Source: Polynucleobacter necessarius
GTDB lineage: Bacteria > Pseudomonadota > Gammaproteobacteria > Burkholderiales > Burkholderiaceae
Direction of reading: 5' to 3'
Length of the DNA stretch: 64,000 nt
NCBI RefSeq assembly: GCF_900095185.1
Contig: NZ_LT606948.1
Location: forward strand, 186,001-250,000
Shown: piece after piece, positions 1 to 10,148 of the stretch
Position numbering within the stretch: the first letter of the stretch is position 1
Layout of the letters: every line of letters starts with the position of its first letter
Made by a program: the position numbers and the translations under genes
Notes under the pieces: generated by a model
Databases searched by the model: none
Told to the model about the DNA's origin: nothing
Seen by the model: only the letters and a program-made list of their open reading frames with translations

Positions 1-626
1 ACGTGCCATCTCCTCGGTGTTAGCTTGCGATACATATTCAATCAGATCTACCTTGTCACCTTGATAACTCTTTAGCAAATACTCTGGGGCCCACTTCCGA
101 ATACCTGGAGAAATCATTGACAGCGCGGGTCGGTCTTTTACTGACCCGGCTGGGTTGTTACCCTCCAATTTACCCAAAATCACATTATTGCGATTCTCAT
201 TTTTTCGGCGACTTACTTCCGCACGCTCCGACTGATTGCGAGGATTAGCTTGATTACGAGAATTACGTCGGCTAGAAGACCCGTCCTCTTTTTTGGTCCG
301 ACCATTTGGCTCACGAAATGAGCTGGGAGCTTCAATTGTTAGACCGTTATCCATCATTTTCTCTACAGACTTCATGCCCATTCCACGTACGCGGTTTTGT
401 AGATCATTGGCGTCTTGGAAATGACCGCCATCCAAGCGTGCGGCAATGATTGTTTTTGCCTTTGCTGGACCAATTCCTTTAATGCTTTCGAACTAGCAGT
501 ATTCACATGAATTGGCAATGCAGTCGCCATACCAAAACCAGACCCTAACAAAGATAGAGCTACTGTCGCTGCTCTCAATACATTCCATATCTTTTCTCCA
601 TCAGCAAACAAAAAATCCACGAACAC
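1..626 (-). pseudogene. ComEA-like helix-hairpin-helix protein, frameshifted, runs off window edge
   Basis: The minus strand encodes a hydrophobic signal-like N-terminus (about 626-500) ending in PIHVNTASS, then in another frame (about 499-1) a helix-hairpin-helix core containing ESIKGIGPAKAKTIIAAR. This is the layout of ComEA-family DNA-binding proteins used in DNA uptake. The two halves are out of frame near 488-500, and a second slip near 612 may have damaged the start (an ATG GAG AAA lies in a different frame). After the usual ComEA end (about 350) the frame stays open to the window edge with an Arg/Asn/Ser-rich linker and a segment I do not recognise, so it may be a fusion or a longer family member. 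The family call is recognition; the frameshift is seen directly. Confidence 0.7.
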
Positions 627-724
627 AAAGTGTGCGTGGATCGTTTACAACGAGTGGATCAGAGTGAGGTTGACTTGTTTTTTAAGAAGACATTTGAATC
701 AGTATCCTCTGATAAACCATTGAA

Positions 725-1399
725 CTAATGCGTCAGCATAAATTGTGCAGCTCGTTTAATGAACTCCGGTTCAGTCTGGTCAAAATCATGATAGGCAAAG
801 GATTCGCATACATTACCCTCACTTATTCCACCTTCAATCACTTCTAAACGAGAAATGGTATTTTGAGGTCTAGATGAGATGACACTCTCAGAAGCAGATG
901 GTGGGGTGCCTGCACATTGGCCATTGGAGTGATGAATCGCCAGAACGGGTAACTTCACATCATCACTTACTCTTGCCGTGCGAACAGTGCCAGCAATAAT
1001 GATCCCAGCCAGCGAATTGGTATCCATGCGATTAACAAAGTAGGTAGCCGTAGAAGTACCCATGCTATGGCCAAATATCCATACAGGAAGATTAAATTTT
1101 TTCCTATAAAACTCGACAACCTCACCTCCTCTAGTCTCTTGTCAGGTTTTCATCAAACCATGTACATTTTTAAGGGACGCACCGCCATCTTTTAAATTCA
1201 AGGCAGCGACGTTTATCATTGAATTCACTAAACCAGCTCTTCTTACCCTTAGCTTGGCTGAATAAGAAACCTTACCAACCAACATGCCGGTTAAAAAGTT
1301 AAATGCAATACTCGCTGAATACTCTAGAACCTCTCTCCATTCAAATAGAATGCGCGGTAAAACTGGGGATTGGTCAACTAAACTCGTTATCCAACTCAT
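725..1399 (-). pseudogene. alpha/beta hydrolase remnant with in-frame stop
   Basis: One minus-strand frame runs from 1399 to 725 with a single TGA at 1142-1144. Downstream of that stop lie the nucleophile elbow GHSMGTS (about 1070-1090) and a conserved-looking C-terminus with LPVLAIHHSNGQC, typical of small alpha/beta hydrolases; the catalytic His may be in the HHSN segment. The part upstream of the stop (about 1399-1200) is not recognisable as a hydrolase and may be foreign sequence joined by a deletion from the neighbouring TPR-CHAT gene. No substrate can be inferred. The gene looks dead because the stop separates the elbow from any start codon. Confidence 0.65.
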
Positions 1400-2433
1400 A
1401 CTGATTGAGTATTGCCTGCCTCAGCAGCACCAGCCTTACTGGTGCCTTGAGCTTTTTGCTGATTTCTAAGAAGATCAGTCATCATTGCTCTAGAGATGAG
1501 AGGGGCTAATGCGAGCTGCGTCAAGCCATTTAACTCACCCGGAACCAATCCGTGAGTAGAAAACATAATGACTTTACGGTCTGATAGGTCCATTGAAGTG
1601 GCTTGCTTTACGCTAGCCTGCTTATGCAAAAAGATATGTGCATAGTACTCGGCATCCATCAACTTGAGAGCCGCTATTTTTTTACCTGCTCAGACTGCAT
1701 CTCAAGTAAATGAATTGCTTTTCTGAGGGCGCGCTCGCTTTCAATCCATTGACCTTGGGAGGAATAATAAATACCTCGCGCACTCTCAAAATTCGACTCC
1801 AAAAAAGATCCATAATTTGAGAATCCACGAGATCTTCTAAGAGAATTTAAGGCATTTTCGAGGTCATGTAAAGTCTTTTTAGCAGCATCAAAATTACCTG
1901 AGTTGGCATAAAAAGTAGTTAGCAACCTTCCATTCCCATGGTGACTGGAGCACCAGTTAAATTGGGTAATGCAGATAACTGATATGCCTGCGCTTTCTGA
2001 ATCAGGGTAATTGCCTTAGACTGCTTCCCTACAGAAGTTTCAAGCACACTTAAATTATTTAACTCCGTTAAATGAAAACGTGGATTGGTGGAGGGATATT
2101 GATTTACGGCTATTTCCAAGTTTTTTAGAGCTTCTCCAGCATCTCCGAGATCTTCGTACGCAGCCGAGAGCGCCTCGTATAAAAGTGATTCATCACCTCA
2201 TTATCTTGTGATACTGGCAACGGGGTTGCCATTACTTTTTTGGCACGCTCGACGATGGCAAGATCAGGCTTAGTTTGCTCCACTAACTTCAGGATATCCT
2301 TAACATCCCTATGGGGCGCCTCAATATTTTCAATATTGATATCGTCCGCCGCAGAAGATGCAAGCGTTTCTGCCGACATGAGCACAATGTTGCAGCCCAG
2401 CAAAAAGGCTGGAATCATTAGTCACTTACGCAT
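1396..2433 (-). pseudogene. TPR-CHAT domain protein, multiply frameshifted
   Basis: From 2433 leftwards, an ATG is followed by a TGA three codons later, then a hydrophobic signal peptide (MIPAFLLGCNIVLM), TPR-like helical repeats split across three frames (shifts near 2200, 1922 and 1675), and the start of a CHAT caspase-like domain (DRKVIMFSTHGLVPGEL, around 1545-1595). The motif STHGL carries the CHAT catalytic His; the part that should carry the Cys is missing, apparently deleted around 1400-1500. CHAT proteins with TPR arrays are a known bacterial family of often unknown role. I see at least three frameshifts, one nonsense codon and a 3' deletion, so it is not functional. Confidence 0.7.
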
Positions 2434-2553
2434 AGAAATCCCCCCAACAATATTTATTGTGGATATACTAGCTTAGTAATGAATGGGTTTTTGTAGATAA
2501 TGCTACCTAGACCAGTTCTGATGGCATTACCTCAATCGACATCTGGACCCAAC

Positions 2554-3573
2554 TTACAGTGGGTTTGCTAAAAAACTCGAATTAGCTTCTAACCACTCAA
2601 TGTACCTTCCCACTCCCTGCTCTACATTCAGGAAAGGCTCTGTATATCCCGCAGCCCTCAGCTGAGTAAGGTCTGCTTGAGTAAAACACTGATACTTACC
2701 TCTGAGTGCGTCCGGAAAAGGTATGTACTCAATGGCCTTCTCTTTGACTAACTCTGCAAGTGTTGCTGATTGAGTGTTATCAAGCTTACGCATGGTGTTG
2801 GCCACTGCATACGCTACATCATTAAATGGTTGGGCTTTACCACTGCCTAAATTGAAAATGCCGCTAATTTCAGGATGATCCAAAAAGAATAAATTTACTT
2901 TAACTACATCTTCGACCGACACAAAATCACGGCTTTGCTCTCCTGGACCATAACCACCGTATTCGCCAAAGAGTTTTACGTGGCCGTTAGCCTTGTATTG
3001 GTGATACTGATGAAATGCCACTGAAGCCATGCGCCCTTTATGGGACTCCCGAGGACCATATACGTTGAAATAACGAAATCCGACAACTTGCGCAGTGTTT
3101 GCATTTTCAGTAAAACGTTTACGCATCACTTGATCAAATAAAAACTTTGAGTAGCCGTAGATATTGAGCGGCTTCTCATGCTCGCGGCTCTCTACGAAAA
3201 CATCTGAGCCGCCATAGATAGCAGCAGAAGATGCGTAAAGCAATTGAACTTTCTGCTCAGTACAAATATCTAGTAAATCCATGGAGTAGCGGTAGTTATT
3301 CGCCATCATGAAAATACCATCAGTTTCCATCGTATCAGAGCAGGCCCCCTCATGAAATACCGCCTGCACTTTGCCAAAATGACCACTTCTAAATGCTTCT
3401 TGAAACTCCGCTTTATCAAGGTAGTCAATAATGTCTAAATCAGCGAGATTACGGTACTTGTCTGCAGGACGAAAATCATCTATCGCGATGATATTTTTTA
3501 CGCCACGCGCATTGAGCGCTTGAACTATATTGGCACCAATAAATCCAGCTGCGCCGGTAACGATAATAGTCAC
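2554..3573 (-). CDS. hldD: ADP-L-glycero-D-manno-heptose 6-epimerase
   Basis: HldD epimerises ADP-D-glycero-D-manno-heptose to the L form, the last step in making the heptose of the LPS inner core, in the cytoplasm. The 339-residue protein is full length. It opens with the Rossmann motif [10 protein letters not shown] and carries the SDR catalytic pair in IYGYSKF (Tyr near residue 140, Lys four later), followed by [11 protein letters not shown], characteristic of extended epimerases. Its start overlaps the stop of rfaE1 by four bases (ATGA), so the two are co-transcribed and translationally coupled. Its survival shows that heptosylated LPS is still made. Confidence 0.95.
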   Translation of the reverse strand: MTIIVTGAAGFIGANIVQALNARGVKNIIAIDDFRPADKYRNLADLDIIDYLDKAEFQEAFRSGHFGKVQAVFHEGACSDTMETDGIFMMANNYRYSMDLLDICTEQKVQLLYASSAAIYGGSDVFVESREHEKPLNIYGYSKFLFDQVMRKRFTENANTAQVVGFRYFNVYGPRESHKGRMASVAFHQYHQYKANGHVKLFGEYGGYGPGEQSRDFVSVEDVVKVNLFFLDHPEISGIFNLGSGKAQPFNDVAYAVANTMRKLDNTQSATLAELVKEKAIEYIPFPDALRGKYQCFTQADLTQLRAAGYTEPFLNVEQGVGRYIEWLEANSSFLANPL

Positions 3574-4499
3574 TGCAATTCCTCTGAAGTTACGGTTGCA
3601 GTACCTAGCTTACCAACAACGATACCGCCTGCACGATTTGCAAGCGCCATTGCTTGTTCTAAAGGCCACTTCGCTGCTAAAGCCACAGCTAATGTTGCGA
3701 TTACAGTATCACCAGCGCCCGATACATCAAATACTTCATGCGCTTGGGCATTCACATGACTAACGCCTTCATCGGTATAAAGGCTCATACCCTCTTCAGA
3801 GCGCGTTAAGAGCAAGGCTTGAAGATCGAAGGACTTTCTAAGGTCTTGTGCTTTTTTGGTCAAGTCTTCTTCACTAGTCCATTTACCAACTACCTGACGC
3901 AGTTCGCTACGATTCGGCGTAAGGACTGTTGCACCACGATACTTCTCATAGTCTTCGCCCTTAGGGTCAACTAAGATCATTTTGTTTTGTGCTCTAGCTT
4001 GCTCAATCATCTGCACCACCTGACCCAAAGCACCTTTACCGTAATCCGAAAGAATTACTACATCCGCAGCACTAAGTAACTTTTCAAAACGTTCCAATTT
4101 GTGAGCTAGCGCTTTATCACTAGGAGTTTCTTCGAAATCCAGGCGGATCAATTGTTGCTGACGAGCAATGACACGCAGCTTCACAATCGTCGGCACTTCA
4201 GCATCTATTTCTAGCTGGCTATCAACCCCACCTGCGTTCAGTAACTCAACGACTCGCTTACCAGACTCATCATTACCAACAGTGCCTAAGATAGTTGCAT
4301 GAGCATCGAGAGCAGCTACATTACGTGCCACGTTAGCCGCACCGCCAAGACGTTCATCAATCTTGCTTACCTGCACTACAGGCACTGGTGCCTCTGGAGA
4401 GATACGATTCGTATCGCCAAACCAATAGCGATCGAGCATGACATCACCTACCACTAATAGGTGCGCTTTAGAAAACTGTTCTCGGTTGGCTTTTTCCAT
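3570..4499 (-). CDS. rfaE1: D-glycero-beta-D-manno-heptose-7-phosphate kinase (kinase-only RfaE)
   Basis: A PfkB/ribokinase-family kinase that phosphorylates heptose-7-phosphate at C1 on the way to ADP-heptose. Evidence: [20 protein letters not shown] near the N-terminus, the GGAANVARN substrate region, and the PfkB signature [11 protein letters not shown] with the catalytic Asp. At 309 residues it has only the kinase domain, without the C-terminal cytidylyltransferase of E. coli HldE; that activity (rfaE2) must be encoded elsewhere, as is usual in Burkholderiales. It lies between ugd and hldD and overlaps hldD by four bases. Confidence 0.93.
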   Translation of the reverse strand: MEKANREQFSKAHLLVVGDVMLDRYWFGDTNRISPEAPVPVVQVSKIDERLGGAANVARNVAALDAHATILGTVGNDESGKRVVELLNAGGVDSQLEIDAEVPTIVKLRVIARQQQLIRLDFEETPSDKALAHKLERFEKLLSAADVVILSDYGKGALGQVVQMIEQARAQNKMILVDPKGEDYEKYRGATVLTPNRSELRQVVGKWTSEEDLTKKAQDLRKSFDLQALLLTRSEEGMSLYTDEGVSHVNAQAHEVFDVSGAGDTVIATLAVALAAKWPLEQAMALANRAGGIVVGKLGTATVTSEELQ

Positions 4500-4552
4500 T
4501 TAAATACGTTTAGCTATTTCGTTATATTGAATGCTGCTTAATCTAATACCGC

Positions 4553-5917
4553 TTAATTATGTCGCCCAATACCATGGTACTCAATACCTAATTCTTGCAT
4601 AAAGGCAGGCTCATAGAGATTACGGCCATCAAAAATGATGGGGCGCTTGAGTTTTTGCATTACTTGTTCAAAATCTGGACTTCTAAAAGCTTTCCATTCG
4701 GTCACTATGACCAAGGCATCAGCGTTATCCAATGCGCTCATGGGGTTATCAGTCATTAAGACTTTTTTAAGGCCATCTGGATTGCCTTTGAAGTCCACTT
4801 CTAGGGCATGCTGTGCTTCTGGCATGGCTACCGGATCATGCGCCACAATCTGGGCACCGCGTTTAATAAGCTCAGCAATAATTACGCGGCTTGGTGCTTC
4901 GCGCATATCGTCGGTATTCGGTTTAAAGGCTAAACCCCAGAGTGCAAACTTCATACCCTTGAGATCTTGACCGAACCTTTTTTCGATTTTGTTGACTAAG
5001 GTATATTTTTGCAGCTCATTGACTGCTTCCACCGCATCTAGAATCTTCAGATCTCGACCATGTTCCTTGGCAGTTTTTGATAAGGCTGAGACATCTTTAG
5101 GAAAGCATGAACCACCATAACCCGTCCCTGGATACAAGAATCCAAAACCAATGCGGGAATCGGAACCAATGCCTTCGCGTACCGCTTCAATATCAGCACC
5201 AACTAAATCTGCTAGATTAGCTAATTCGTTCATAAAAGAAATGCGCGTAGCCAGCATCGCATTAGCAGCATATTTGGTTAGTTCAGCACTTTTGACATCC
5301 ATGTAATAAGTGCGCTCATGATGACGATTAAAAGGTGTATAAAGTTTACGCATTTGCTCTTTAGCCCTCTGCCCTGCTGGTGTATTGGCTGTGCCAATCA
5401 CAATACGATCAGGTCGCATAAAGTCCTCAACAGCGGCACCCTCCTTCAGGAACTCTGGGTTCGAGACGACTGAACAGAGTTCTGGGGAAAGCTCCCTCTT
5501 ATCCAATTCTTCAATAATGGCAGCAGCAACTTTATCTGCCGTTCCAACTGGAACGGTAGATTTATCAACAATGACTTTTGGGGTAGTCATATAACGCCCA
5601 ATATTACGGGCAGCAGCAACAACATACTGCAAATCGGCCGAACCATCTTCATCAGGTGGTGTGCCTACAGCAATAAATTGAATATCGCCATGCGCAACGG
5701 AAGCTGCAATATCGGTAGAGAACTGTAGGCGCCCAGCTGCCATATTGTGCTCAATCATTTCTTTTAAACCTGGCTCATAAATGGGAACACCCCCAGAGTT
5801 CAGGATCTCGATCTTTTTGGGATCAACGTCTACGCAAAAAATATTATTGCCTTGCTCTGCAAGGCAAGCGCCTGTAACAAGTCCAACGTAACCACTACCG
5901 ATGATGGTGACTTTCAA
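4553..5917 (-). CDS. ugd: UDP-glucose 6-dehydrogenase
   Basis: Oxidises UDP-glucose to UDP-glucuronate with two NAD, for surface polysaccharide or lipid A modification. The 454-residue protein is full length. It has the N-terminal NAD site [15 protein letters not shown], the catalytic Cys in [12 protein letters not shown] (near residue 270) and the C-terminal UDP-binding region with [17 protein letters not shown]. It lies 53 bases upstream of rfaE1 on the same strand and 57 bases downstream of lapB, fitting an envelope operon lapB-ugd-rfaE1-hldD. Confidence 0.95.
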   Translation of the reverse strand: MKVTIIGSGYVGLVTGACLAEQGNNIFCVDVDPKKIEILNSGGVPIYEPGLKEMIEHNMAAGRLQFSTDIAASVAHGDIQFIAVGTPPDEDGSADLQYVVAAARNIGRYMTTPKVIVDKSTVPVGTADKVAAAIIEELDKRELSPELCSVVSNPEFLKEGAAVEDFMRPDRIVIGTANTPAGQRAKEQMRKLYTPFNRHHERTYYMDVKSAELTKYAANAMLATRISFMNELANLADLVGADIEAVREGIGSDSRIGFGFLYPGTGYGGSCFPKDVSALSKTAKEHGRDLKILDAVEAVNELQKYTLVNKIEKRFGQDLKGMKFALWGLAFKPNTDDMREAPSRVIIAELIKRGAQIVAHDPVAMPEAQHALEVDFKGNPDGLKKVLMTDNPMSALDNADALVIVTEWKAFRSPDFEQVMQKLKRPIIFDGRNLYEPAFMQELGIEYHGIGRHN

Positions 5918-5974
5918 TTTAGCTCCGACAGTTCTCTATTTAAATATTTCATTACACATTGGAATCATGACGAT

Positions 5975-7195
5975 TTAGTTAATTTGTATCGAAGGACCGC
6001 TTGGAGCGGCACCCTCGCTACGTCTTGGGGAGTATGCCTCCCAATGAGTACATCCAGGGCACTGCCAGTAGAATCTTCTCGCTCTAAAGCCACAATTACC
6101 GCAAGTATAACGAGCTAAGCTGGTTGTCCGCTGGCGTAATAAATTCAGGATGGATTGCAACTCTGCTAGTCTTTCGGGATTAGCGCTTTCTCCCTCCAAT
6201 GCAAGGCGAGTTTCAGCTAATTTAGATAAAGCAATTAAGGTTGGAGAATGTTGCATTACTTCTGACAACATTGCATTCGCGGCCTTTGGACCGCGAATTT
6301 TCATGAGATGTTTATGAACGATATCAAGCAATTCCCCGGAAGCTTGCGTCTTTAATAATTCACATAGACGATCTAAGCCCTCTTCCTCTTTGCTGATGGC
6401 TGTATGAGCCAACATCCAACGATCCGCTAATAAATGCATGTAGGTAGGATGAGAACTAGCGATCAACCCCCAAGCGTCAATGGCCTGCGCTGGCAGATCC
6501 ATCGCCATCAGATAATCGCCCTGCAAAATCAAAGCACGGGCATGGTTGGGAACAGCCTGCAATGCACGCTGTATAGAAAGCTCAATCTCTACTAAGTCTT
6601 TACGACGCAATGCTTCTTGACCTAGTTCACAATGAAATTGGGCGATTTCAGTATGGTGCGATTTGCCCTGCAAGCCCTCAAGCTCGCTAGCAGCAATGAT
6701 GGCTTTTTTCCAATCATGCTCAATTTGGTACATCTCCAGCAAACTCTCCTTTGCTGACTCTGCATACTTACCATTGCCAACTCGATTGAGAGATGCTTCA
6801 GCTCTATCAAGCAAACCGGCACGTAAAAAATCCCGGCCTAACTCATAGGCCGCATGATCGCGATCACGCGGCTTTAAATCATCTCGATTAGCTAAATGCT
6901 GATGAACACGTATAGCTCGCTCGGTCTCACCACGACGTCGGAATAAATTGCCTAATGAAAAATGAAGTTCTATGGTTTCAGGATCTAGTTGAGCAATTTT
7001 GACCAAAGTTTCAATTGCTTGATCAGGTTGCTCATTCAGCAGAAGACTTAAACTCTTAAAGGTCGAGCGCTGCTGACGCATCCGCTCACGTTCATCCATG
7101 CGGTTTTCAAGTCGTAAATCCCAGCGAGCGGCTAACCAGCCAATACCAAACATGACTGGTAATAGCAGTAACCAAGCGGTAGCTATCTGAATCAT
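5975..7195 (-). CDS. lapB: LapB (YciM), LPS assembly regulator with TPRs and rubredoxin-like end
   Basis: LapB is an inner-membrane-anchored TPR protein that couples LPS synthesis to FtsH-dependent turnover of LpxC. The 406-residue protein shows a single N-terminal transmembrane helix (ATAWLLLLPVMFGIGWLAA), a run of TPR helices in the middle and a C-terminal metal-binding knuckle CGNCGFRARRFYWQCPGC with two CxxC pairs. All three parts match the family. Only about 50 bases separate it from ihfB; the small partner lapA that often sits there is absent. It heads the envelope genes ugd, rfaE1 and hldD on the same strand. Confidence 0.93.
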   Translation of the reverse strand: MIQIATAWLLLLPVMFGIGWLAARWDLRLENRMDERERMRQQRSTFKSLSLLLNEQPDQAIETLVKIAQLDPETIELHFSLGNLFRRRGETERAIRVHQHLANRDDLKPRDRDHAAYELGRDFLRAGLLDRAEASLNRVGNGKYAESAKESLLEMYQIEHDWKKAIIAASELEGLQGKSHHTEIAQFHCELGQEALRRKDLVEIELSIQRALQAVPNHARALILQGDYLMAMDLPAQAIDAWGLIASSHPTYMHLLADRWMLAHTAISKEEEGLDRLCELLKTQASGELLDIVHKHLMKIRGPKAANAMLSEVMQHSPTLIALSKLAETRLALEGESANPERLAELQSILNLLRQRTTSLARYTCGNCGFRARRFYWQCPGCTHWEAYSPRRSEGAAPSGPSIQIN

Positions 7196-7246
7196 ATTGT
7201 ACAGAATTTAAATAAAAAAATGGCCCACTGAGGCTGAGCCTGAAAC

Positions 7247-7591
7247 TTAGGCACCAGAACTCTCTTTGGGGCCCGCCTGCTTCAAAGGCTTGGAATCGAC
7301 TCGTTCACGCAGCTCTTTGCCAGGCTTAAAGTGCGGAACACGTTTTTCTGGAATCAATACTTTCTCACCAGACTTCGGATTGCGTCCAGTACGCGCCGGA
7401 CGATGATGAAGCACAAAACTTCCGACACCGCGCAATTCAATGCGCTTACCCTCAGCCAAAGCATGAGTCATTGTGTCTAGCAAGGTTTTTACAGCTAACT
7501 CCACATCCCTAGGCAGAAGCTGCGGAAATTGTTCCGCCAGGCACTCCACTAGTTCGGAGCGGGTAATCGCTAGTTGCTCTTGATCTGTCAT
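7247..7591 (-). CDS. ihfB: Integration host factor beta subunit
   Basis: IHF-beta pairs with IHF-alpha to bend DNA at specific sites. At 114 residues it is slightly longer than E. coli IhfB because of a Lys/Pro-rich tail. Diagnostic stretches are LTQ-like [17 protein letters not shown] at the N-terminus, [10 protein letters not shown] in the dimer core and the minor-groove arm [13 protein letters not shown] with the intercalating proline. It follows rpsA directly, the conserved order in proteobacteria, with a strong hairpin terminator between them. That suggests ihfB depends on read-through or on a promoter within or after rpsA. Confidence 0.95.
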   Translation of the reverse strand: MTDQEQLAITRSELVECLAEQFPQLLPRDVELAVKTLLDTMTHALAEGKRIELRGVGSFVLHHRPARTGRNPKSGEKVLIPEKRVPHFKPGKELRERVDSKPLKQAGPKESSGA

Positions 7592-7604
7592 GATCTATCA
7601 ATAA

Positions 7605-7640
7605 AAAATTGCCACTCCCCTCATGGGAAGTGGCAATTTT
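7605..7640 (-). terminator. Rho-independent terminator between rpsA and ihfB
   Basis: A perfect 12-base inverted repeat (AAAATTGCCACT / AGTGGCAATTTT) with a 12-base loop that can add CCC/GGG pairs. It is A/T-flanked on both sides, so it could work in both directions. It begins just past the rpsA stop on the minus strand. Confidence 0.8.
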
Positions 7641-7643
7641 GAT

Positions 7644-9317
7644 TTAGCCTTGATTATCCAATTTTGCTTTTAACAAGGCGCCCAAATTAGTAGTGCCAGA
7701 CTGGGCATCACCTTGGAGCTTGCTCATTGCATCTTGTTGATCAGAGCTATCTTTCGCTTTGATTGAAAGATTAATGACGCGTGACTTACGATCAATATTA
7801 ATGATCATTGCAGTTACGCTATCGCCTTCTTTCAATACATTACGCGCATCTTCAACACGATCAGTTGAGATCTCGGAGGCGCGTAAATAAGCTTCAACTT
7901 CATCAGCCAAGTGAATAGCTGCACCCTTAGCATCAACAGCCTTCACAGTACCAGTAACAAGGCTACCCTTGTCGCTGACTGATATGTAGTTATTGAATGG
8001 ATCACCGGACAATTGTTTGATGCCAAGAGAGATACGCTCTTTTTCAACATCAATTGCCAATACAGTGGCTTCAACTTCATCACCTTTTTTGTATTTCTTA
8101 ACAGCTTCTTCGCCTGGCTCATTCCATGAAAGATCTGAGAGGTGAACCAAGCCGTCGATGCCGCCAGGCACGCCAATAAACACACCAAAGTCAGTAATAG
8201 ACTTGATTGCGCCAGTTAACTTGTCGCCTTTTTGCTGTGCACGTGAAAACTCTTCCCATGGATTTGCTTTGCACTGCTTGATGCTCAAGCTAATACGACA
8301 CCTGTCTTCATCAATATCCAGAACCATGACTTCAACTTCGGTTCCTAATGCAGTAGCTTTGCTTGGAGCCACGTTCTTGTTAGTCCAATCCATTTCAGAA
8401 ACGTGTACCAAACCTTCGATACCTGATTCGATTTCTACGAATGCGCCGTAATCAGTCAAGTTAGTTACTTTGCCGAATAAACGGGTGTTCGGTGGATAAC
8501 GACGAGCGATACCAACCCAAGGATCGTCACCCAATTGCTTCACGCCGAGTGAAACACGGTTTTTCTCTTGATCGAACTTCAAAATCTTTGCGGTAACTTC
8601 TTGACCAACAGTCAACATCTCGCTTGGGTGACGCACACGACGCCATGCCAAGTCAGTGATGTGCAAGAGACCATCGATACCACCGAGGTCAACGAATGCG
8701 CCGTAATCCGTGATGTTCTTAACGAGGCCAGTAACCACTGCACCCTCTTTAAGGTTAGACATCAACTTAGCACGCTCTTCACCTTGGCTAGCTTCAACAA
8801 CCGCACGACGCGACAAGACTACGTTGTTACGTTTACGGTCAAGCTTGATAGCCTTGAACTCCATCGTCTTACCTTCGTACGAGCTGGTATCTTTGATTGG
8901 ACGCGTATCAACAAGTGATCCAGGCAAGAATGCACGGATACCATTCACCATCACAGTCAAGCCACCTTTAACCTTACCAGTAACAGTACCGGTAACGATC
9001 TCAGCTTGTTCAAGCGCTTTTTCCAAGTTCATCCATGAAGCCAAGCGTTTAGCTTTGTCACGAGAGAGGATAGTGTCGCCATAGCCGTTCTCAAGAGCGT
9101 CAATAGCAACAGAAACGAAATCACCAGGAGCTACTTCAATCTCGCCAGCGTCGTTATGGAATTCTTCAACAGGAATAAACGCTTCAGACTTTAAGCCAGC
9201 GTTAACAACGATGAAGTTATGGTCGATTCGAAGAACTTCAGCTGAAATAACTTGGCCGGTCTTCATATTCGATCGGGTGAATGATTCTTCAAATAATTCT
9301 GCAAATGATTCAGACAT
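7644..9317 (-). CDS. rpsA: 30S ribosomal protein S1
   Basis: S1 binds mRNA on the 30S subunit through six S1/OB-fold repeats. The 557-residue protein has the usual proteobacterial length. Repeats are visible as recurring [26 protein letters not shown] blocks ([58 protein letters not shown]), each ending in a HxSD/HxTD-type turn. The order cmk-rpsA-ihfB on the minus strand is the conserved one. The start at 9317 has no clear Shine-Dalgarno sequence and sits below a leader hairpin, as in other rpsA genes that S1 autoregulates. Confidence 0.97.
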   Translation of the reverse strand: MSESFAELFEESFTRSNMKTGQVISAEVLRIDHNFIVVNAGLKSEAFIPVEEFHNDAGEIEVAPGDFVSVAIDALENGYGDTILSRDKAKRLASWMNLEKALEQAEIVTGTVTGKVKGGLTVMVNGIRAFLPGSLVDTRPIKDTSSYEGKTMEFKAIKLDRKRNNVVLSRRAVVEASQGEERAKLMSNLKEGAVVTGLVKNITDYGAFVDLGGIDGLLHITDLAWRRVRHPSEMLTVGQEVTAKILKFDQEKNRVSLGVKQLGDDPWVGIARRYPPNTRLFGKVTNLTDYGAFVEIESGIEGLVHVSEMDWTNKNVAPSKATALGTEVEVMVLDIDEDRCRISLSIKQCKANPWEEFSRAQQKGDKLTGAIKSITDFGVFIGVPGGIDGLVHLSDLSWNEPGEEAVKKYKKGDEVEATVLAIDVEKERISLGIKQLSGDPFNNYISVSDKGSLVTGTVKAVDAKGAAIHLADEVEAYLRASEISTDRVEDARNVLKEGDSVTAMIINIDRKSRVINLSIKAKDSSDQQDAMSKLQGDAQSGTTNLGALLKAKLDNQG

Positions 9318-9334
9318 GTGTATTCACTTTGTGT

Positions 9335-9351
9335 CGTCAGAAGACCTGACG
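9335..9351 (-). promoter_or_regulatory. Hairpin in the rpsA leader
   Basis: A perfect six-base stem CGTCAG / CTGACG with a five-base loop lies about 17 bases upstream of the rpsA ATG in a 143-base leader after cmk. No purine-rich ribosome-binding site lies between hairpin and ATG. In E. coli, rpsA lacks a canonical SD and its structured leader mediates S1 autorepression; a similar role here is inference. Confidence 0.5.
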
Positions 9352-9460
9352 GGTTAGGTTAAAAAAGTCTTAAAGAAACGCGCTAAAGAAAAAGTTGCGT
9401 TGTGGAGTGTCTTAAGACGCCAAAACTACTACTGATAACTCACTACTCAAACATACAAAA

Positions 9461-10123
9461 CTAAGCAATCGCAGATTGATACCAATCTAAAACTGTCTTT
9501 ACTGCTTGATCTATCGTTAAATTGGATGCTTCAAGCACTTTTGCACCATCTGCAACAAGTAGGGGGGCTGTACCTCGACTACTGTCTCTGGCATCGCGCT
9601 CCTGCAAATCTTGCAGCAAATCCTTTAGTCTAGCAGAAATCCCCTTAGCTATCAATTGCTTATAGCGTCGTTCAGCCCTAGCAGCGGCTGTCGCAGTCAA
9701 GAAAACCTTCAAAACTGCATCTGGGAAGATGACGCTGGCCATATCTCTACCATCAGCCACCAAGCCAGGCGTTTGACGAAAACTATGCTGTAGGTCAAAC
9801 AAGGCTGATCTAACCTCCGCATAAATCGCCAAAGCCGATGCCCTCAGACCAATGTTTTCAGTGCGAATAGCATCAGTAACATCCTCGCCATCGAGGAAAA
9901 TCTGACCATTCTTGAATGAAATCAATAACTTAGGAACTAAAAAGCCTAATTTTGTACTATTTTTGACCTCAACACCCTGCTTTGCACTAGCCAAAGCAAC
10001 TAGTCGATAAAGCGCACCACTATCCAAGTAATGAAAGCCGAGCTGTTGAGCCACTAAGGAGGCGACAGTTCCCTTGCCTGAGGCAGTGGGTCCATCAATA
10101 GCGATGACTGGTGGCAGACTCAT
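9461..10123 (-). CDS. cmk: Cytidylate kinase
   Basis: Phosphorylates CMP and dCMP with ATP in pyrimidine salvage. The 220-residue protein has the P-loop [11 protein letters not shown] near the N-terminus, YLDSGALYR for CMP binding, [15 protein letters not shown] and the lid region [10 protein letters not shown]. It is full length. It sits between aroA and rpsA on the minus strand, a linkage common to proteobacteria, about 25 bases after aroA's stop region. Confidence 0.95.
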   Translation of the reverse strand: MSLPPVIAIDGPTASGKGTVASLVAQQLGFHYLDSGALYRLVALASAKQGVEVKNSTKLGFLVPKLLISFKNGQIFLDGEDVTDAIRTENIGLRASALAIYAEVRSALFDLQHSFRQTPGLVADGRDMASVIFPDAVLKVFLTATAAARAERRYKQLIAKGISARLKDLLQDLQERDARDSSRGTAPLLVADGAKVLEASNLTIDQAVKTVLDWYQSAIA

Positions 10124-10148
10124 TTAAGTAATCCCTAAGGGGGATAAG

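Noticed and set aside
2240-2476. A plus-strand open frame opposite the TPR-CHAT remnant
   Set aside because: No ribosome-binding site or domain; it overlaps a recognisable though broken minus-strand gene.
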